NCBI GenBank assembly: GCA_047629355.1
Contig: JBLHWU010000075.1
Location: 1-26,075 of the forward strand
Source of the DNA: CAYUNA01 sp047629355
GTDB lineage: Bacteria; Bacteroidota; Bacteroidia; Chitinophagales; Saprospiraceae
Reading direction: 5' to 3'
DNA length: 26,075 nucleotides
Shown here piece after piece: positions 1 through 8,072 of the stretch. Position 1 is the first letter of the stretch; the number at the start of each line of letters is the position of its first letter. The notes beneath the pieces were generated by a model that was given only the letters and a program-made list of their open reading frames with translations, searched no databases and had not been told where the DNA came from. The position numbers were made by a program, and so were the translations under genes.

Positions 1-17
1 TATGAAATAAAATCTCC

Positions 18-25
18 TACATTTG
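18..25 (+). promoter_or_regulatory. Possible -7 promoter element of the metalloprotease gene
   Basis: TACATTTG fits the Bacteroidota -7 consensus TAnnTTTG. A -33 element would fall before the window start, so it cannot be checked. If used, it gives a leader of about 270 nt before the start codon at 305. The rest of 26-304 is AT-rich and holds no gene; its only notable feature is the shared leader motif at 240-258. Confidence 0.35.
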
Positions 26-239
26 CCCTCAGCAAATCAAAAGATTAAGTTTTCTGTGAACATTTTTCAAACAGAAAACATATATAAGTGAATACAAAGT
101 TTATACCGCCTAAAGTTTTAAAAAAAAAGATTAACACAACTCAATTCGTATACATACGAACTACTTTATTTTAGATTCTACTGTCAACAGCTAACCCTAA
201 CATTTTATTATCCACTATTTCGTTGATAAGCGTAAAAAG

Positions 240-258
240 GTAACTCGTAGCAATTAAG
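240..258 (+). promoter_or_regulatory. Leader motif shared with the YHYH gene leader
   Basis: GTAACTCGTAGCAATTAAG lies about 46 nt upstream of the metalloprotease start. Nearly the same 18 bases, GTAACTCGTGGCAATTAA, occur at 13972-13989 in the long leader of the YHYH lipoprotein region. Both copies are preceded by GATAAG. Its function is unknown; a regulator site or an RNA leader element are both possible. Confidence 0.4.
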
Positions 259-304
259 TACATTCAAAAAAAAACATTAGTTAACTATTATAAATTGTTT
301 TAGT

Positions 305-2704
305 ATGAAATTTAACACATTACTATGTGTACTGGCATTTGTATGCCTACAATTCTCCGCATCGGCTCAAAGAAATTGCGGTTCTATGGATGTCTTGGAA
401 CAACAAATGTTGGACGACCCAAAGCGATCTGATAAAATCAAGGCAATTGAAAAGCATACCGAAGATTACATCGCTTTCCCCAACAAAGCGGTAAATGGTA
501 TCATTTCAATCCCTGTGGTCTTCCATGTCGTCTACCGAACGGCGACCGAAAATATCAGTGATGCACAGATTGCTTCGCAAATGCAAGTTTTAAACGATGA
601 TTTCCGTCGATTAAACAGCGATGCAGATGGCACTTGGTCACAAGCGGACGATATAGAAATTGGATTCTGTATGGCAACTGTTGACCCAAATGGCAACGCT
701 ACAACAGGAGTCACACGAACCTCTACCTCCGTGAATGGCTTCGGCACTAACGATGCAGTCAAATCAACTTCATCAGGTGGAGTCAACGCATGGCCAGCAG
801 GTGATTACCTCAATATTTGGGTATGTAATATTGGCGGCGGTATCTTGGGTTATGCTCAATTTCCAGGTGGAAATCCTGCAACGGATGGTGTGGTCAATGG
901 CTACCAATATACGGGTACAATTGGCACCGCATCCGCTCCTTTTGACTTAGGTCGAACCTTGACGCACGAGGTTGGTCACTACTTGAACCTTCGCCACATT
1001 TGGGGTGATGGTAACTGTAATGCTGATGATTTCGTAACCGACACACCGACCTCAGATGCAGCGAATTATGGTTGTGCTTCAGGACACGTTTCTTGTAACT
1101 CTACTGATATGGTTCAGAACTATATGGACTACTCGGATGATGCTTGTATGAATCTATTTACCGCCGGTCAAAAATCCAGAATGCGAGCGATTTTTGACAC
1201 TGGAGGTGCGCGGGAAAGCTTATTGGCTTCCGGTGCTTGCGGTACTGCTCCACCAGCTGCTACTTGTACAGATAACATCCAAAATGGCACTGAAACTGGC
1301 GTTGACTGCGGTGGTTCTAATTGTGCGCCTTGCCCATGTACGGGTACTTTTGTCAACGTTTCTATTACCTTGGACAACTATCCAGAAGAGACTTCTTGGA
1401 GCCTCACCAATGCGAGTGGCGCAGTCGTCGCTTCGGGTGGAACGTATGCCAGCCAGCCTGATGGTTCAACAGTTGCTATCGAGACTTGTTTGCCAGATGG
1501 TTGCTATGATTTCCAAATTAACGATGCATACGGCGACGGTATTTGCTGCTCGTATGGCAATGGTTCTTATGCAGTGACCGGCGGTGGCAATACTTTGGCT
1601 TCCGGTGGTTCTTTTACGACTGCTGAAACCACGAATTTCTGTCTTGGCGGCGGCGGCGAACCAACTGCTACTTGCGATGACAATCTTCAAAATGGTGATG
1701 AAACTGGTGTGGATTGTGGTGGTACTAACTGCCCTGCTTGCCCAACTTGTAATGACGGCATTTTAAACGGTAACGAAACTGGTGTTGATTGCGGTGGTTC
1801 TGATTGTTCAGCTTGTCCGACTTGTAATGATGGTATTCAAAATGGAAGTGAAACCGGCGTCGATTGTGGTGGTACAGATTGTGCACCTTGCAACACAGGT
1901 GGCTGTCAAACGGTAAACATTGATTCCAACAATTTCGACAGTGGTTGGGGTATTTGGAATGACGGTGGTTCTGACTGCCGACGTAGCGCGAATGATGCAG
2001 CGTATGCCAATAGTGGTAGTCGATGTGTCCGTCTTCGTGACAATACTTCTTCTTCTGTAATGACGACTGATAACTTGAACTTGGCAGGTTTTGAAGAAGT
2101 AACTGTTGATTTCTCTTACATTGGTGTCAGCATGGAAAATGGGGAAGATTTTTGGTTGCAAGTCTCTCTAAATGGTGGTTCTTCTTACCAAACGTTGATC
2201 ACTTATGCGAGAGGTACAGATTTCGCTAATAACGTTCGTGAAAATGAATCTGTCCTTGTTACAGGTACATTTGCCAGTTCGACGCGCTTCCGTTTCCGTT
2301 GTGATGCCAGTGCGAATGGAGATAGAGTTTATATCGATGATGTTGTCTTGACCGGTTGTGCGAATGGCAATAGAGAAGAACAAGGTACTACTCCAGAATT
2401 GGAGGTAGAAACAACTCAAGCAGAGGTTGCACGAGTAATTCAAACAGGTATTTCAAACGTCAACTTATTCCCGAATCCAACGACAGATAAATTGAATATA
2501 GCTTACCAAATTGGGGAAACAGCGGAAGTATTTATGACTGTTGTTGACTTGTCTGGCAAAATTATTTTGCGTCAGCAGACACAAGTTGAAGCAGGTGCAC
2601 AACAAGTTGCTTTGACTGTAAGCAATTTGAATGCAGGTATTTATTTGTTGCAAATTGTAACGAAAGATAGCCGAGTGATGAAGAAATTTGTCATCGCCAA
2701 TTAG
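305..2704 (+). CDS. Secreted M43 (pappalysin/cytophagalysin-type) zinc metalloprotease with Cys-rich repeats and T9SS sorting domain
   Basis: This 799-residue protein is an extracellular zinc endopeptidase. A Sec signal peptide covers residues 1-21 (ending SASA-Q). The zinc motif HEVGHYLNLRH is at 221-231, with Glu222 catalytic and His221, His225 and His231 as ligands. A Met-turn follows (QNYMDYSDDACM). Four Cys-rich repeats of the form C-x-D-x(2)-xNGxETGVDCGG-x(2)-C-x(2)-C start near residues 321, 457, 482 and 507; the last three are tandem with an exact 25-residue period. Between the first and second lies a beta-rich domain containing YGDGICC. Residues 535-690 look like a MAM/jelly-roll module. 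Residues 717-799 (VNLFPNPTTDKLNI to the terminal KKFVIAN) are a type A T9SS C-terminal sorting domain, so export to the surface or medium is expected. It appears monocistronic, with a terminator 68 nt downstream. The substrate is unknown; the family cleaves proteins. Confidence 0.93.
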   Translation: MKFNTLLCVLAFVCLQFSASAQRNCGSMDVLEQQMLDDPKRSDKIKAIEKHTEDYIAFPNKAVNGIISIPVVFHVVYRTATENISDAQIASQMQVLNDDFRRLNSDADGTWSQADDIEIGFCMATVDPNGNATTGVTRTSTSVNGFGTNDAVKSTSSGGVNAWPAGDYLNIWVCNIGGGILGYAQFPGGNPATDGVVNGYQYTGTIGTASAPFDLGRTLTHEVGHYLNLRHIWGDGNCNADDFVTDTPTSDAANYGCASGHVSCNSTDMVQNYMDYSDDACMNLFTAGQKSRMRAIFDTGGARESLLASGACGTAPPAATCTDNIQNGTETGVDCGGSNCAPCPCTGTFVNVSITLDNYPEETSWSLTNASGAVVASGGTYASQPDGSTVAIETCLPDGCYDFQINDAYGDGICCSYGNGSYAVTGGGNTLASGGSFTTAETTNFCLGGGGEPTATCDDNLQNGDETGVDCGGTNCPACPTCNDGILNGNETGVDCGGSDCSACPTCNDGIQNGSETGVDCGGTDCAPCNTGGCQTVNIDSNNFDSGWGIWNDGGSDCRRSANDAAYANSGSRCVRLRDNTSSSVMTTDNLNLAGFEEVTVDFSYIGVSMENGEDFWLQVSLNGGSSYQTLITYARGTDFANNVRENESVLVTGTFASSTRFRFRCDASANGDRVYIDDVVLTGCANGNREEQGTTPELEVETTQAEVARVIQTGISNVNLFPNPTTDKLNIAYQIGETAEVFMTVVDLSGKIILRQQTQVEAGAQQVALTVSNLNAGIYLLQIVTKDSRVMKKFVIAN
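1673..1897 (+). repeat. Three tandem 75-bp coding repeats (25-residue Cys-rich module)
   Basis: Three consecutive 75-bp units in the metalloprotease each encode a module with the core NGxETGVDCGG flanked by Cys residues. The units differ at many synonymous positions, so the duplication is not recent. A fourth, separate copy is at about 1265-1339. The Cys spacing suggests disulphide-stabilised linkers between the protease and the later beta-rich domain. Confidence 0.8.
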
Positions 2705-2771
2705 ACAGTTAAAAATGAACAATTTGCAATGAGCAATGAGTAATTGTTTGAGGCATTTTAAATAAAATAGT

Positions 2772-2806
2772 CCATGTTTGCCGGAAGGTAGGCATGGGCT
2801 TTTTTA
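2772..2806 (+). terminator. Rho-independent terminator of the metalloprotease gene
   Basis: An 11-bp stem (CCATGTTTGCC with GGTAGGCATGG, three G-U pairs) closes a GGAA tetraloop and is followed by GCTTTTTTATTT. It lies 68 nt after the stop codon. DNA from 2807 to about 3060 is AT-rich and shows nothing else that can be supported. Confidence 0.8.
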
Positions 2807-3061
2807 TTTCAGTTAGAACATTTTCCAAAAAGCTAACTGCTTCGATAATGCTAAAATTACTTATGCCAACTGTTATTTATTTCTATTTCATAGTTAAAAT
2901 GGTCTATTTTAAAATGGTAAAATCATTTAATTTTCGAACAATTCCCATTTTTCATGACCGACCAGTTTTATACTGATAAAGGAATAAATAGCTGACTTTA
3001 AATAGTATGCCTAACTCGCATAGATAAATATTCTTTCCTATATTGCATTTTTAAATTATTT

Positions 3062-3077
3062 GACATAAATTTATGTC
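3062..3077. promoter_or_regulatory. Perfect 16-bp palindrome, candidate operator
   Basis: GACATAAATTTATGTC reads the same on both strands and is preceded by TTT. It resembles a dimeric regulator site. It lies about 240 nt upstream of the methyltransferase start, separated from it by the repeat at 3095-3279, so the gene it controls is not clear. Confidence 0.3.
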
Positions 3078-3094
3078 GCAACCCATTTACTACA

Positions 3095-3279
3095 GTGTAA
3101 AGTAAGTTTGTTTAAAGTTTAAGAAGCGAGAGAATCGTAAGATTTTCGAACTTCAAAAAATACAGTGCGCATTGCCTGCGGCAATGCGGGTGTGCTTGTT
3201 AATGGGTAAAAACGATTTTTATAAACCGTTTTACCCATTAAAATCCCCTTGTAAAAATGCAATGAAATTTACTTTACAC
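3095..3279 (+). repeat. Two-hairpin intergenic repeat, copy a (complete, with terminal inverted repeats)
   Basis: The element is bounded by GTGTAAAGTAA (3095-3105) and its complement TTACTTTACAC (3269-3279). Inside, in order, are a small stem GAATC-GTAA-GATTTTC, a GC-rich hairpin with 9-bp arms (CGCATTGCC-TGC-GGCAATGCG, 3168-3188), and a long hairpin at about 3199-3242 (TTAATGGGTAAAA pairing with TTTTACCCATTAA). Related copies occur at 4937, 9005, 16783, 20459, 22289 and 24442. No coding potential was seen. It looks like a REP/BIME-type or MITE-like mobile repeat. Confidence 0.8.
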
Positions 3280-3317
3280 GGTATTTCCTACTCCTTAACT
3301 ATTAAATTAAGAAAGCT

Positions 3318-4934
3318 TTGAATAAAGAAAACAAAAAACAACTTCGTGCAGATTTATTCTGCCACCTTGACGGCATCGTAACTGCGCCAACTGCCTTCGC
3401 TTTACATCAAAAAGGGGTCTTGGACTTTTTATTAAAAAAAGAAAAAACGACCCTCAAAGATATTACCGAAGCCTTTCAAGCGAATGAAGGTTATTTGAAT
3501 GTTGCCCTGCGCATGCTGGCTTCTCAAGGTTGGTTGAATCATGATATTTTAGAGAAGAACGATATTCAAATTAGCTTGAATAGTAAAAGTAAAGTAGCTT
3601 TTAACCTTATTCCACTCTACGAAGATTTAGTTAATTTACTACAAATTTCAGGGAAATACCACCATCGAAAGTTCGAGAAAGAACCCTTTCTAGTCTTGGA
3701 GCGCATCTTCAAAAAGTTCCAAAACAGATACGATATTGAAATCTCGGATGATAGCGAAACCCGAGCGATTCAAGAACAAGTTCTAAAGCATATTGAAGGA
3801 GTTATCGTAGGACCAACCGTAGTTGCATTGGGTATGAATGGTATGTTTCATAAATATTTTATGGAAGCCTCTTTTAGTCCTGATGAGTTTCATGGAGACG
3901 CCGAAAGCTTTGAGAAATTACTCGATATTTTTGTCTTTTTAGATTGGTTTGAAAAGAAAAACGAGACTTACCGCTTTACGGAAAAAGGAATGTTTTATGC
4001 TCGGCGAGCCAGTGCTTATGGCGTTACCGTTTCTTACATTCCCGCTTTCCGCAAAGTGAGTGAATTAATCTTTGGCGACCCAACTATCTTTTGGAATTTG
4101 CCGAAAGGCGCGAAAGAAATCCATGTCGATAGAGAAATGAATGTCTGGGGAAGTGGTGGCGCACATTCCGCCTATTTTAAAGTGGTGGATGAAATTATTA
4201 TTGATTTATTCAATCAGCCAATTGACCAGCAACCAAAGGGAATTGTGGATATGGGCTGTGGCAATGGCGCATTTTTAATTCACCTTTATGAAGTCATCGA
4301 ACGCCAAACTTTGCGCGGCACAATGTTGGAGGAATATCCGCTATTTTTAGTCGGTGCAGATTACAATACAGCTGCTTTAAAAGTAACCCGAGCGAATATT
4401 ATTCAAGCTGATATTTGGGCAAAACTAATTTTTGGAGACATCGGACGACCAGACTTATTGGCGAAAGATTTAGACGAAAATTATGGCATTCAATTAAAGG
4501 AATTACTCAACGTTCGCACTTTTTTAGACCACAACCGAATTTGGAGTACACCCGAAGTCGAGACGCCCAATAGAACAAGTGACTCCACTGGTGCATTTGC
4601 TTTTCGCGGCAAGCGAATTTCCAACACCGAAGTCGAAGATAATTTGAAGGAACATTTCCAAAAGTGGTCCCCTTTTGTAGAGAAATTTGGTTTATTGGTG
4701 ATTGAATTGCATACCATTTCACCAAAAGTAACCGCTCGAAATATCGGCAAAACCGCAGCAACCGCTTATGATGCCACGCATGGTTTTTCTGACCAATATA
4801 TTGTGGAAATTGAAGTCTTTCATAAAATAGCAGAGGAAGCAGGTTTGTTTCCTGTTGAACGATATTTTACAAAATTTCCCAATTCAGAATTGGCGACGGT
4901 GAGTATTAATTTGTTGCGGGCTAAAGAAGTTTAG
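3318..4934 (+). CDS. Class I SAM-dependent methyltransferase, AprA-MT1-like, with duplicated N-terminal helical domain
   Basis: This 538-residue soluble protein starts at TTG. An in-frame stop at 3303-3305 and the absence of an upstream ATG leave TTG 3318 as the first plausible start. The SAM-binding motif I is IVDMGCGNGAFL, with Asp311 and the glycines at 313-317. It is followed by conserved-looking stretches DYNTAALKVTRANI, IQADIWAKLIFGDIGRPDLL and NVRTFLDHNRIW. From memory of the family, these resemble stand-alone or PKS-embedded methyltransferases of the AprA MT1 group, which methylate malonyl-ACP in starter-unit assembly and use a bound metal; this match is not verified. The N-terminal half seems internally duplicated: HLDGIVTAPTAFALHQKGVL near residue 16 parallels HIEGVIVGPTVVALGMNGMF near 157, both like winged-helix or adaptor folds. 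No PKS, ACP or other biosynthetic gene is adjacent, so the substrate is open. Confidence 0.72.
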   Translation: MNKENKKQLRADLFCHLDGIVTAPTAFALHQKGVLDFLLKKEKTTLKDITEAFQANEGYLNVALRMLASQGWLNHDILEKNDIQISLNSKSKVAFNLIPLYEDLVNLLQISGKYHHRKFEKEPFLVLERIFKKFQNRYDIEISDDSETRAIQEQVLKHIEGVIVGPTVVALGMNGMFHKYFMEASFSPDEFHGDAESFEKLLDIFVFLDWFEKKNETYRFTEKGMFYARRASAYGVTVSYIPAFRKVSELIFGDPTIFWNLPKGAKEIHVDREMNVWGSGGAHSAYFKVVDEIIIDLFNQPIDQQPKGIVDMGCGNGAFLIHLYEVIERQTLRGTMLEEYPLFLVGADYNTAALKVTRANIIQADIWAKLIFGDIGRPDLLAKDLDENYGIQLKELLNVRTFLDHNRIWSTPEVETPNRTSDSTGAFAFRGKRISNTEVEDNLKEHFQKWSPFVEKFGLLVIELHTISPKVTARNIGKTAATAYDATHGFSDQYIVEIEVFHKIAEEAGLFPVERYFTKFPNSELATVSINLLRAKEV

Positions 4935-4936
4935 GA

Positions 4937-5032
4937 CTGTGTAGCAAAAGTTTGTTTAAAATTTAAGCAGTGAGAAAAAGATAGTGCGCGTTTCCTGCGG
5001 CAACGCGAGTGGGAGATTGAGGCATTGCCTCG
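4937..5032 (+). repeat. Two-hairpin intergenic repeat, copy d (left part only)
   Basis: The segment starts with CTGTGTAGCAAAAGTTTG, which matches the left end of copy a, and includes the GC-rich hairpin in variant form (GCGTTTCC-TGC-GGCAACGC). The long second hairpin is missing. It ends in the short palindrome GAGGCATTGCCTC. It directly follows the methyltransferase stop codon. Confidence 0.6.
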
Positions 5033-5072
5033 GAACTGTTTGTAGCAATGATTATCTTGTATCTCCAAAGCC

Positions 5073-5116
5073 GCATCGCGCCGACACTATTCATTATAAT
5101 GGTGTCGGCGCGATGC
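5073..5116. repeat. Strong GC-rich hairpin
   Basis: Perfect 15-bp arms (GCATCGCGCCGACAC and its complement) at 5073-5087 and 5102-5116 enclose a loop that can pair further, to about 19 bp with a 6-nt loop. No T-run follows, so it is not a canonical terminator for the methyltransferase gene. It sits between two different repeat elements. Confidence 0.65.
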
Positions 5117-5132
5117 GCCTTGAAAATATTGG

Positions 5133-5271
5133 TTCTTTGATAAATCCCGTGAAATGATATTTTCAATAGTGATTGGAGCGTCTGCGAACGCTCCAATCAC
5201 CAGTATGTTCCGAGCTTGAAGGTTTCTCGAACCTCCAAGCTCTATTGGAAACCACGGTATATGTCAAAGAA
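5133..5271 (+). mobile_element. MITE-like element H with 19-bp terminal inverted repeats
   Basis: The left end is TTCTTTGATAAATCCCGTG; the right end, read on the other strand, is TTCTTTGACATATACCGTG. Between them are two hairpins: GATTGGAGCGT with ACGCTCCAATC, and GAGCTTGAAGGTT with AACCTCCAAGCTC. No ORF is present. A truncated copy in the opposite orientation is at 15241-15340, and a fragment of one end is at 20432-20452. Confidence 0.65.
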
Positions 5272-5466
5272 TCAAAATATCTAAAAACCTTTCTCAACTT
5301 TATTTTATAATTTTCTAACTTCAAAAAACACATTGCGCTAATTTCATCCTGTGGTACGCGGTGGGTTCAGCATTATGCCTCGAAGCAAAGCCCTTTTCAT
5401 CCCTCTAGCTCCCGCTATTCAAGATTCAAATCACGAATTCAAAATCCTATTTGTAAAACTATCTTG

Positions 5467-5481
5467 ATAGATAAAATCTAT
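5467..5481. promoter_or_regulatory. OxyR-like dyad upstream of katG
   Basis: ATAGATAAAATCTAT matches the OxyR half-site pattern ATAGntnnnanCTAT at every specified position. It is centred about 75 nt upstream of the expected katG transcription start. The second dyad of a full OxyR site is weak or absent. OxyR is the known activator of catalase genes in many bacteria including Bacteroides; use here is inferred. Confidence 0.42.
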
Positions 5482-5512
5482 ATTCTAATCATTTAAATCA
5501 ATAAAAATTATA

Positions 5513-5543
5513 TTGCGATTCCGTTAATTAAGGTTTACATTTG
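5513..5543 (+). promoter_or_regulatory. katG promoter
   Basis: TTG (5513-5515), a 20-bp spacer and TACATTTG (5536-5543) fit the Bacteroidota primary sigma consensus in sequence and spacing. Transcription should start near 5550, upstream of the MITE at 5561-5710, so that element would be transcribed as part of the katG leader. The stretch 5272-5460 holds only a degraded trace of the two-hairpin repeat (around 5325-5385). Confidence 0.6.
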
Positions 5544-5560
5544 CATAAAAACTTAACCTG

Positions 5561-5710
5561 AAGTAGGTGACCCCAAATAATCGACACTTTTAGACAGCGC
5601 TATTTTCCGTTTAAGAAACTTTAAAAATCATTCAATAAAAGGATTTTTAAAATTCCTTAAACAAAAATTATCGGCTGTCAAAAGTCTCGATTATTTAAGA
5701 TTACCTACTT
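5561..5710. mobile_element. MITE copy 1 (AAGTAnGTGAC family) in the katG leader
   Basis: The 150-bp element has long, near-perfect inverted ends. Left is AAGTAGGTGACC followed by AATAATCGACACTTTT and GACAG; the right half is the complement with few changes and ends CCTACTT. It is clearly homologous to the element at 22898-23058 along its whole length, including CTATTTTCCGTTTAA and CTTAAACAAAAA. It has no ORF and no clear target-site duplication. As RNA it would fold into one long hairpin ending 21 nt before the katG start codon. Confidence 0.78.
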
Positions 5711-5731
5711 ATCACTGAAAAAAATAAATTT

Positions 5732-7975
5732 ATGGCAAAATCAAATAACGAAGTCGGTTCGACGAGCTACGGAATCAACGAAGATAACGCAGCCAAGTGT
5801 CCATTTCTAGCAGAACGAGCAGTGAATAAGAACGCAGGAGGAGGAACGAGAAATGAAGATTGGTGGCCAAACCAATTGAAGTTAAACATCCTTCGTCAGC
5901 ACTCTACCCTATCAAATCCAATGGGTAAATCTTTCAACTATGCCAAAGAATTCAAGTCTTTGGATTTAGCAGCAGTTAAGAGTGATTTGACAACATTGAT
6001 GACAGACTCACAAGATTGGTGGCCAGCAGATTACGGTCATTATGGTGGATTTTTCATCCGTATGGCATGGCACAGTGCAGGTACTTACCGTACCTCTGAT
6101 GGACGTGGTGGTAGTGGGTCTGGGTCGCAACGATTTGCCCCTTTGAACAGCTGGCCAGATAATGGAAACTTGGACAAAGCGCGTTTATTACTATGGCCAA
6201 TCAAACAAAAATACGGCAAAAAACTTTCTTGGGCGGACTTGATGATTCTGGCAGGTAACATCGCTTTAGAATCTATGGGCTTCGAGACGTTTGGCTTCGC
6301 TGGCGGACGAGAAGACATTTGGGAACCAGAACAAGATATCTACTGGGGTAAGGAAACAGAATGGTTGGGGGACAAGCGTTACTCTGGTGATCGGGAATTA
6401 GAAAATCCTTTAGCAGCAGTGCAAATGGGTTTGATTTATGTGAATCCAGAAGGGCCAAATGGCAATCCTGACCCATTGAAATCAGCGGTAGATGTACGCG
6501 AAACCTTCGCTCGAATGGCGATGAATGATGAAGAAACGGTAGCTTTGGTAGCCGGTGGTCACACCTTCGGAAAAGCGCACGGTGCAGCAGACCCTGATAA
6601 ATATGTAGGTCGAGAACCAGCAGCAGCAGGTATTGCAGAGCAAAATTTGGGTTGGAAAAACTCTTATGGCACAGGACATGGCAACGACACCATTACCAGT
6701 GGTATCGACGGCGCATGGACAACCAACCCCATTAAATGGGACAATGGTTACTTCGATGCCTTGTTAGGATATGAATGGGAATTGAACAAAAGCCGAGCAG
6801 GTGCACACCAATGGAAGCCAACCAAGGTGGAAAAAGGAAGCACGGTACCTTCTGCGCACGATGATTCGATTACGGAGAATTTGATGATGACGACGGCAGA
6901 TATGGCATTGAAAATGGACCCAGCTTACGCAAAAATTTCCAAGCGTTTTCACGAGAATCCTAAGCAATTTGCGGATGCATTCGCACGAGCTTGGTTCAAG
7001 TTGACGCACAGAGATATGGGACCTCGTTCGCTTTACTTGGGTGCAGATGTGCCGAAGGAAGTATTGATTTGGCAAGACCCTATTCCAGAGGTTAAGCACA
7101 AATTGGTAACCGCGAAAGACATTGATGCATTGAAAGCAAGTATCTTGGCTTCTGGTCTGTCTGTTGCACAATTGGTTTCTACCGCTTGGGCTTCGGCATC
7201 GACTTTCCGTGGTTCTGACAAGCGTGGTGGTGCAAATGGCGCACACCTTCGCTTAGCTCCACAAAAAGATTGGGCAGCAAATCGGCCAGGTCAATTGGCG
7301 AAAGTATTGAACGTTTTGGAAAGCATCCAAACAACATTCAATGCGGGTAAAGACCAATATGTCTCCATGGCGGATTTAATCGTCTTGGGTGGCTGTGTAG
7401 GCGTAGAGCAAGCAGCGAAAAACGCAGGTCACAAAATCAGCGTTCCATTCACCGCAGGTCGTGGGGATGCGACGCAAGAACAAACGGATGTAGAATCATT
7501 CAGCGTACTCGAACCAGAAGCAGATGGATTCCGTAATTACGCTAAGCATCACTTCAGCGTATCTGCTGAAGAAATGTTGATTGACAAAGCGCAATTGTTG
7601 ACCTTGACTGCTCCTGAAATGACTGCTTTAGTTGGTGGTTTGCGGGTATTGAATGCCAATGCAGCACAATCTCAACACGGTGTTTTCACTAAAAAACCAG
7701 AAACGTTGACGAATGATTTCTTCGTTAATTTGTTGGATTTTGGTACCACTTGGAAAGCAGTTTCTAAAGACGAAACGGTATTTGAAGGTCGTGACCGCAA
7801 AACGGGTGACCTCAAATGGTTGGGTTCTCGCGTAGATTTGATTTTCGGTTCTAACTCTGAACTTCGAGCGATTGCGGAGGTTTATGGTTGTTCAGATTCG
7901 GAAGATATGTTTGTCGCTGACTTTGTAGCGGCTTGGAATAAAGTGATGAATTTGGACCGATTTGATTTGGTTTAA
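5732..7975 (+). CDS. katG: Catalase-peroxidase KatG
   Basis: This bifunctional haem enzyme disproportionates hydrogen peroxide and has broad peroxidase activity. At 747 residues it has the usual length of the duplicated two-domain family. The active domain shows distal Arg110, Trp113 and His114 in RMAWHSAGTYR, and the proximal haem ligand His277 in GGHTFGKAHG. The residues of the Met-Tyr-Trp covalent adduct needed for catalase activity are all present: Trp113, Tyr236 (in LIYVNPEGPNG) and Met262 (in RMAMND), the last 15 residues before the proximal His as in mycobacterial KatG. The C-terminal haem-less domain follows from about residue 430. No signal peptide is visible, so the enzyme is probably cytoplasmic. 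It appears monocistronic, with its own promoter at 5513, an OxyR-like dyad upstream and terminators at 8024-8110. An inserted MITE in the leader is the unusual point. Confidence 0.98.
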   Translation: MAKSNNEVGSTSYGINEDNAAKCPFLAERAVNKNAGGGTRNEDWWPNQLKLNILRQHSTLSNPMGKSFNYAKEFKSLDLAAVKSDLTTLMTDSQDWWPADYGHYGGFFIRMAWHSAGTYRTSDGRGGSGSGSQRFAPLNSWPDNGNLDKARLLLWPIKQKYGKKLSWADLMILAGNIALESMGFETFGFAGGREDIWEPEQDIYWGKETEWLGDKRYSGDRELENPLAAVQMGLIYVNPEGPNGNPDPLKSAVDVRETFARMAMNDEETVALVAGGHTFGKAHGAADPDKYVGREPAAAGIAEQNLGWKNSYGTGHGNDTITSGIDGAWTTNPIKWDNGYFDALLGYEWELNKSRAGAHQWKPTKVEKGSTVPSAHDDSITENLMMTTADMALKMDPAYAKISKRFHENPKQFADAFARAWFKLTHRDMGPRSLYLGADVPKEVLIWQDPIPEVKHKLVTAKDIDALKASILASGLSVAQLVSTAWASASTFRGSDKRGGANGAHLRLAPQKDWAANRPGQLAKVLNVLESIQTTFNAGKDQYVSMADLIVLGGCVGVEQAAKNAGHKISVPFTAGRGDATQEQTDVESFSVLEPEADGFRNYAKHHFSVSAEEMLIDKAQLLTLTAPEMTALVGGLRVLNANAAQSQHGVFTKKPETLTNDFFVNLLDFGTTWKAVSKDETVFEGRDRKTGDLKWLGSRVDLIFGSNSELRAIAEVYGCSDSEDMFVADFVAAWNKVMNLDRFDLV

Positions 7976-8023
7976 GATTGAAGGGTCTGACGGGAGTTGG
8001 GCTTTTTTCTAGGATATGATTGG

Positions 8024-8053
8024 AAGGCGACTCGGGGACGGGTCGCCTTTTTT
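8024..8053 (+). terminator. katG terminator 1
   Basis: AAGGCGACT (8024-8032) pairs with GGTCGCCTT (8041-8049), followed by a T-run. It lies 48 nt after the katG stop codon. Confidence 0.8.
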
Positions 8054-8072
8054 ATTTGGGAAGGGGTGTTTA

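Noticed and set aside
2794..2976. 60-codon ORF after the metalloprotease
   Set aside because: It starts inside the terminator stem and has AT-rich composition without protein-like features.
4963..5196. 77-codon minus-strand ORF
   Set aside because: It is made entirely of repeat and hairpin sequence from two different repeat elements.
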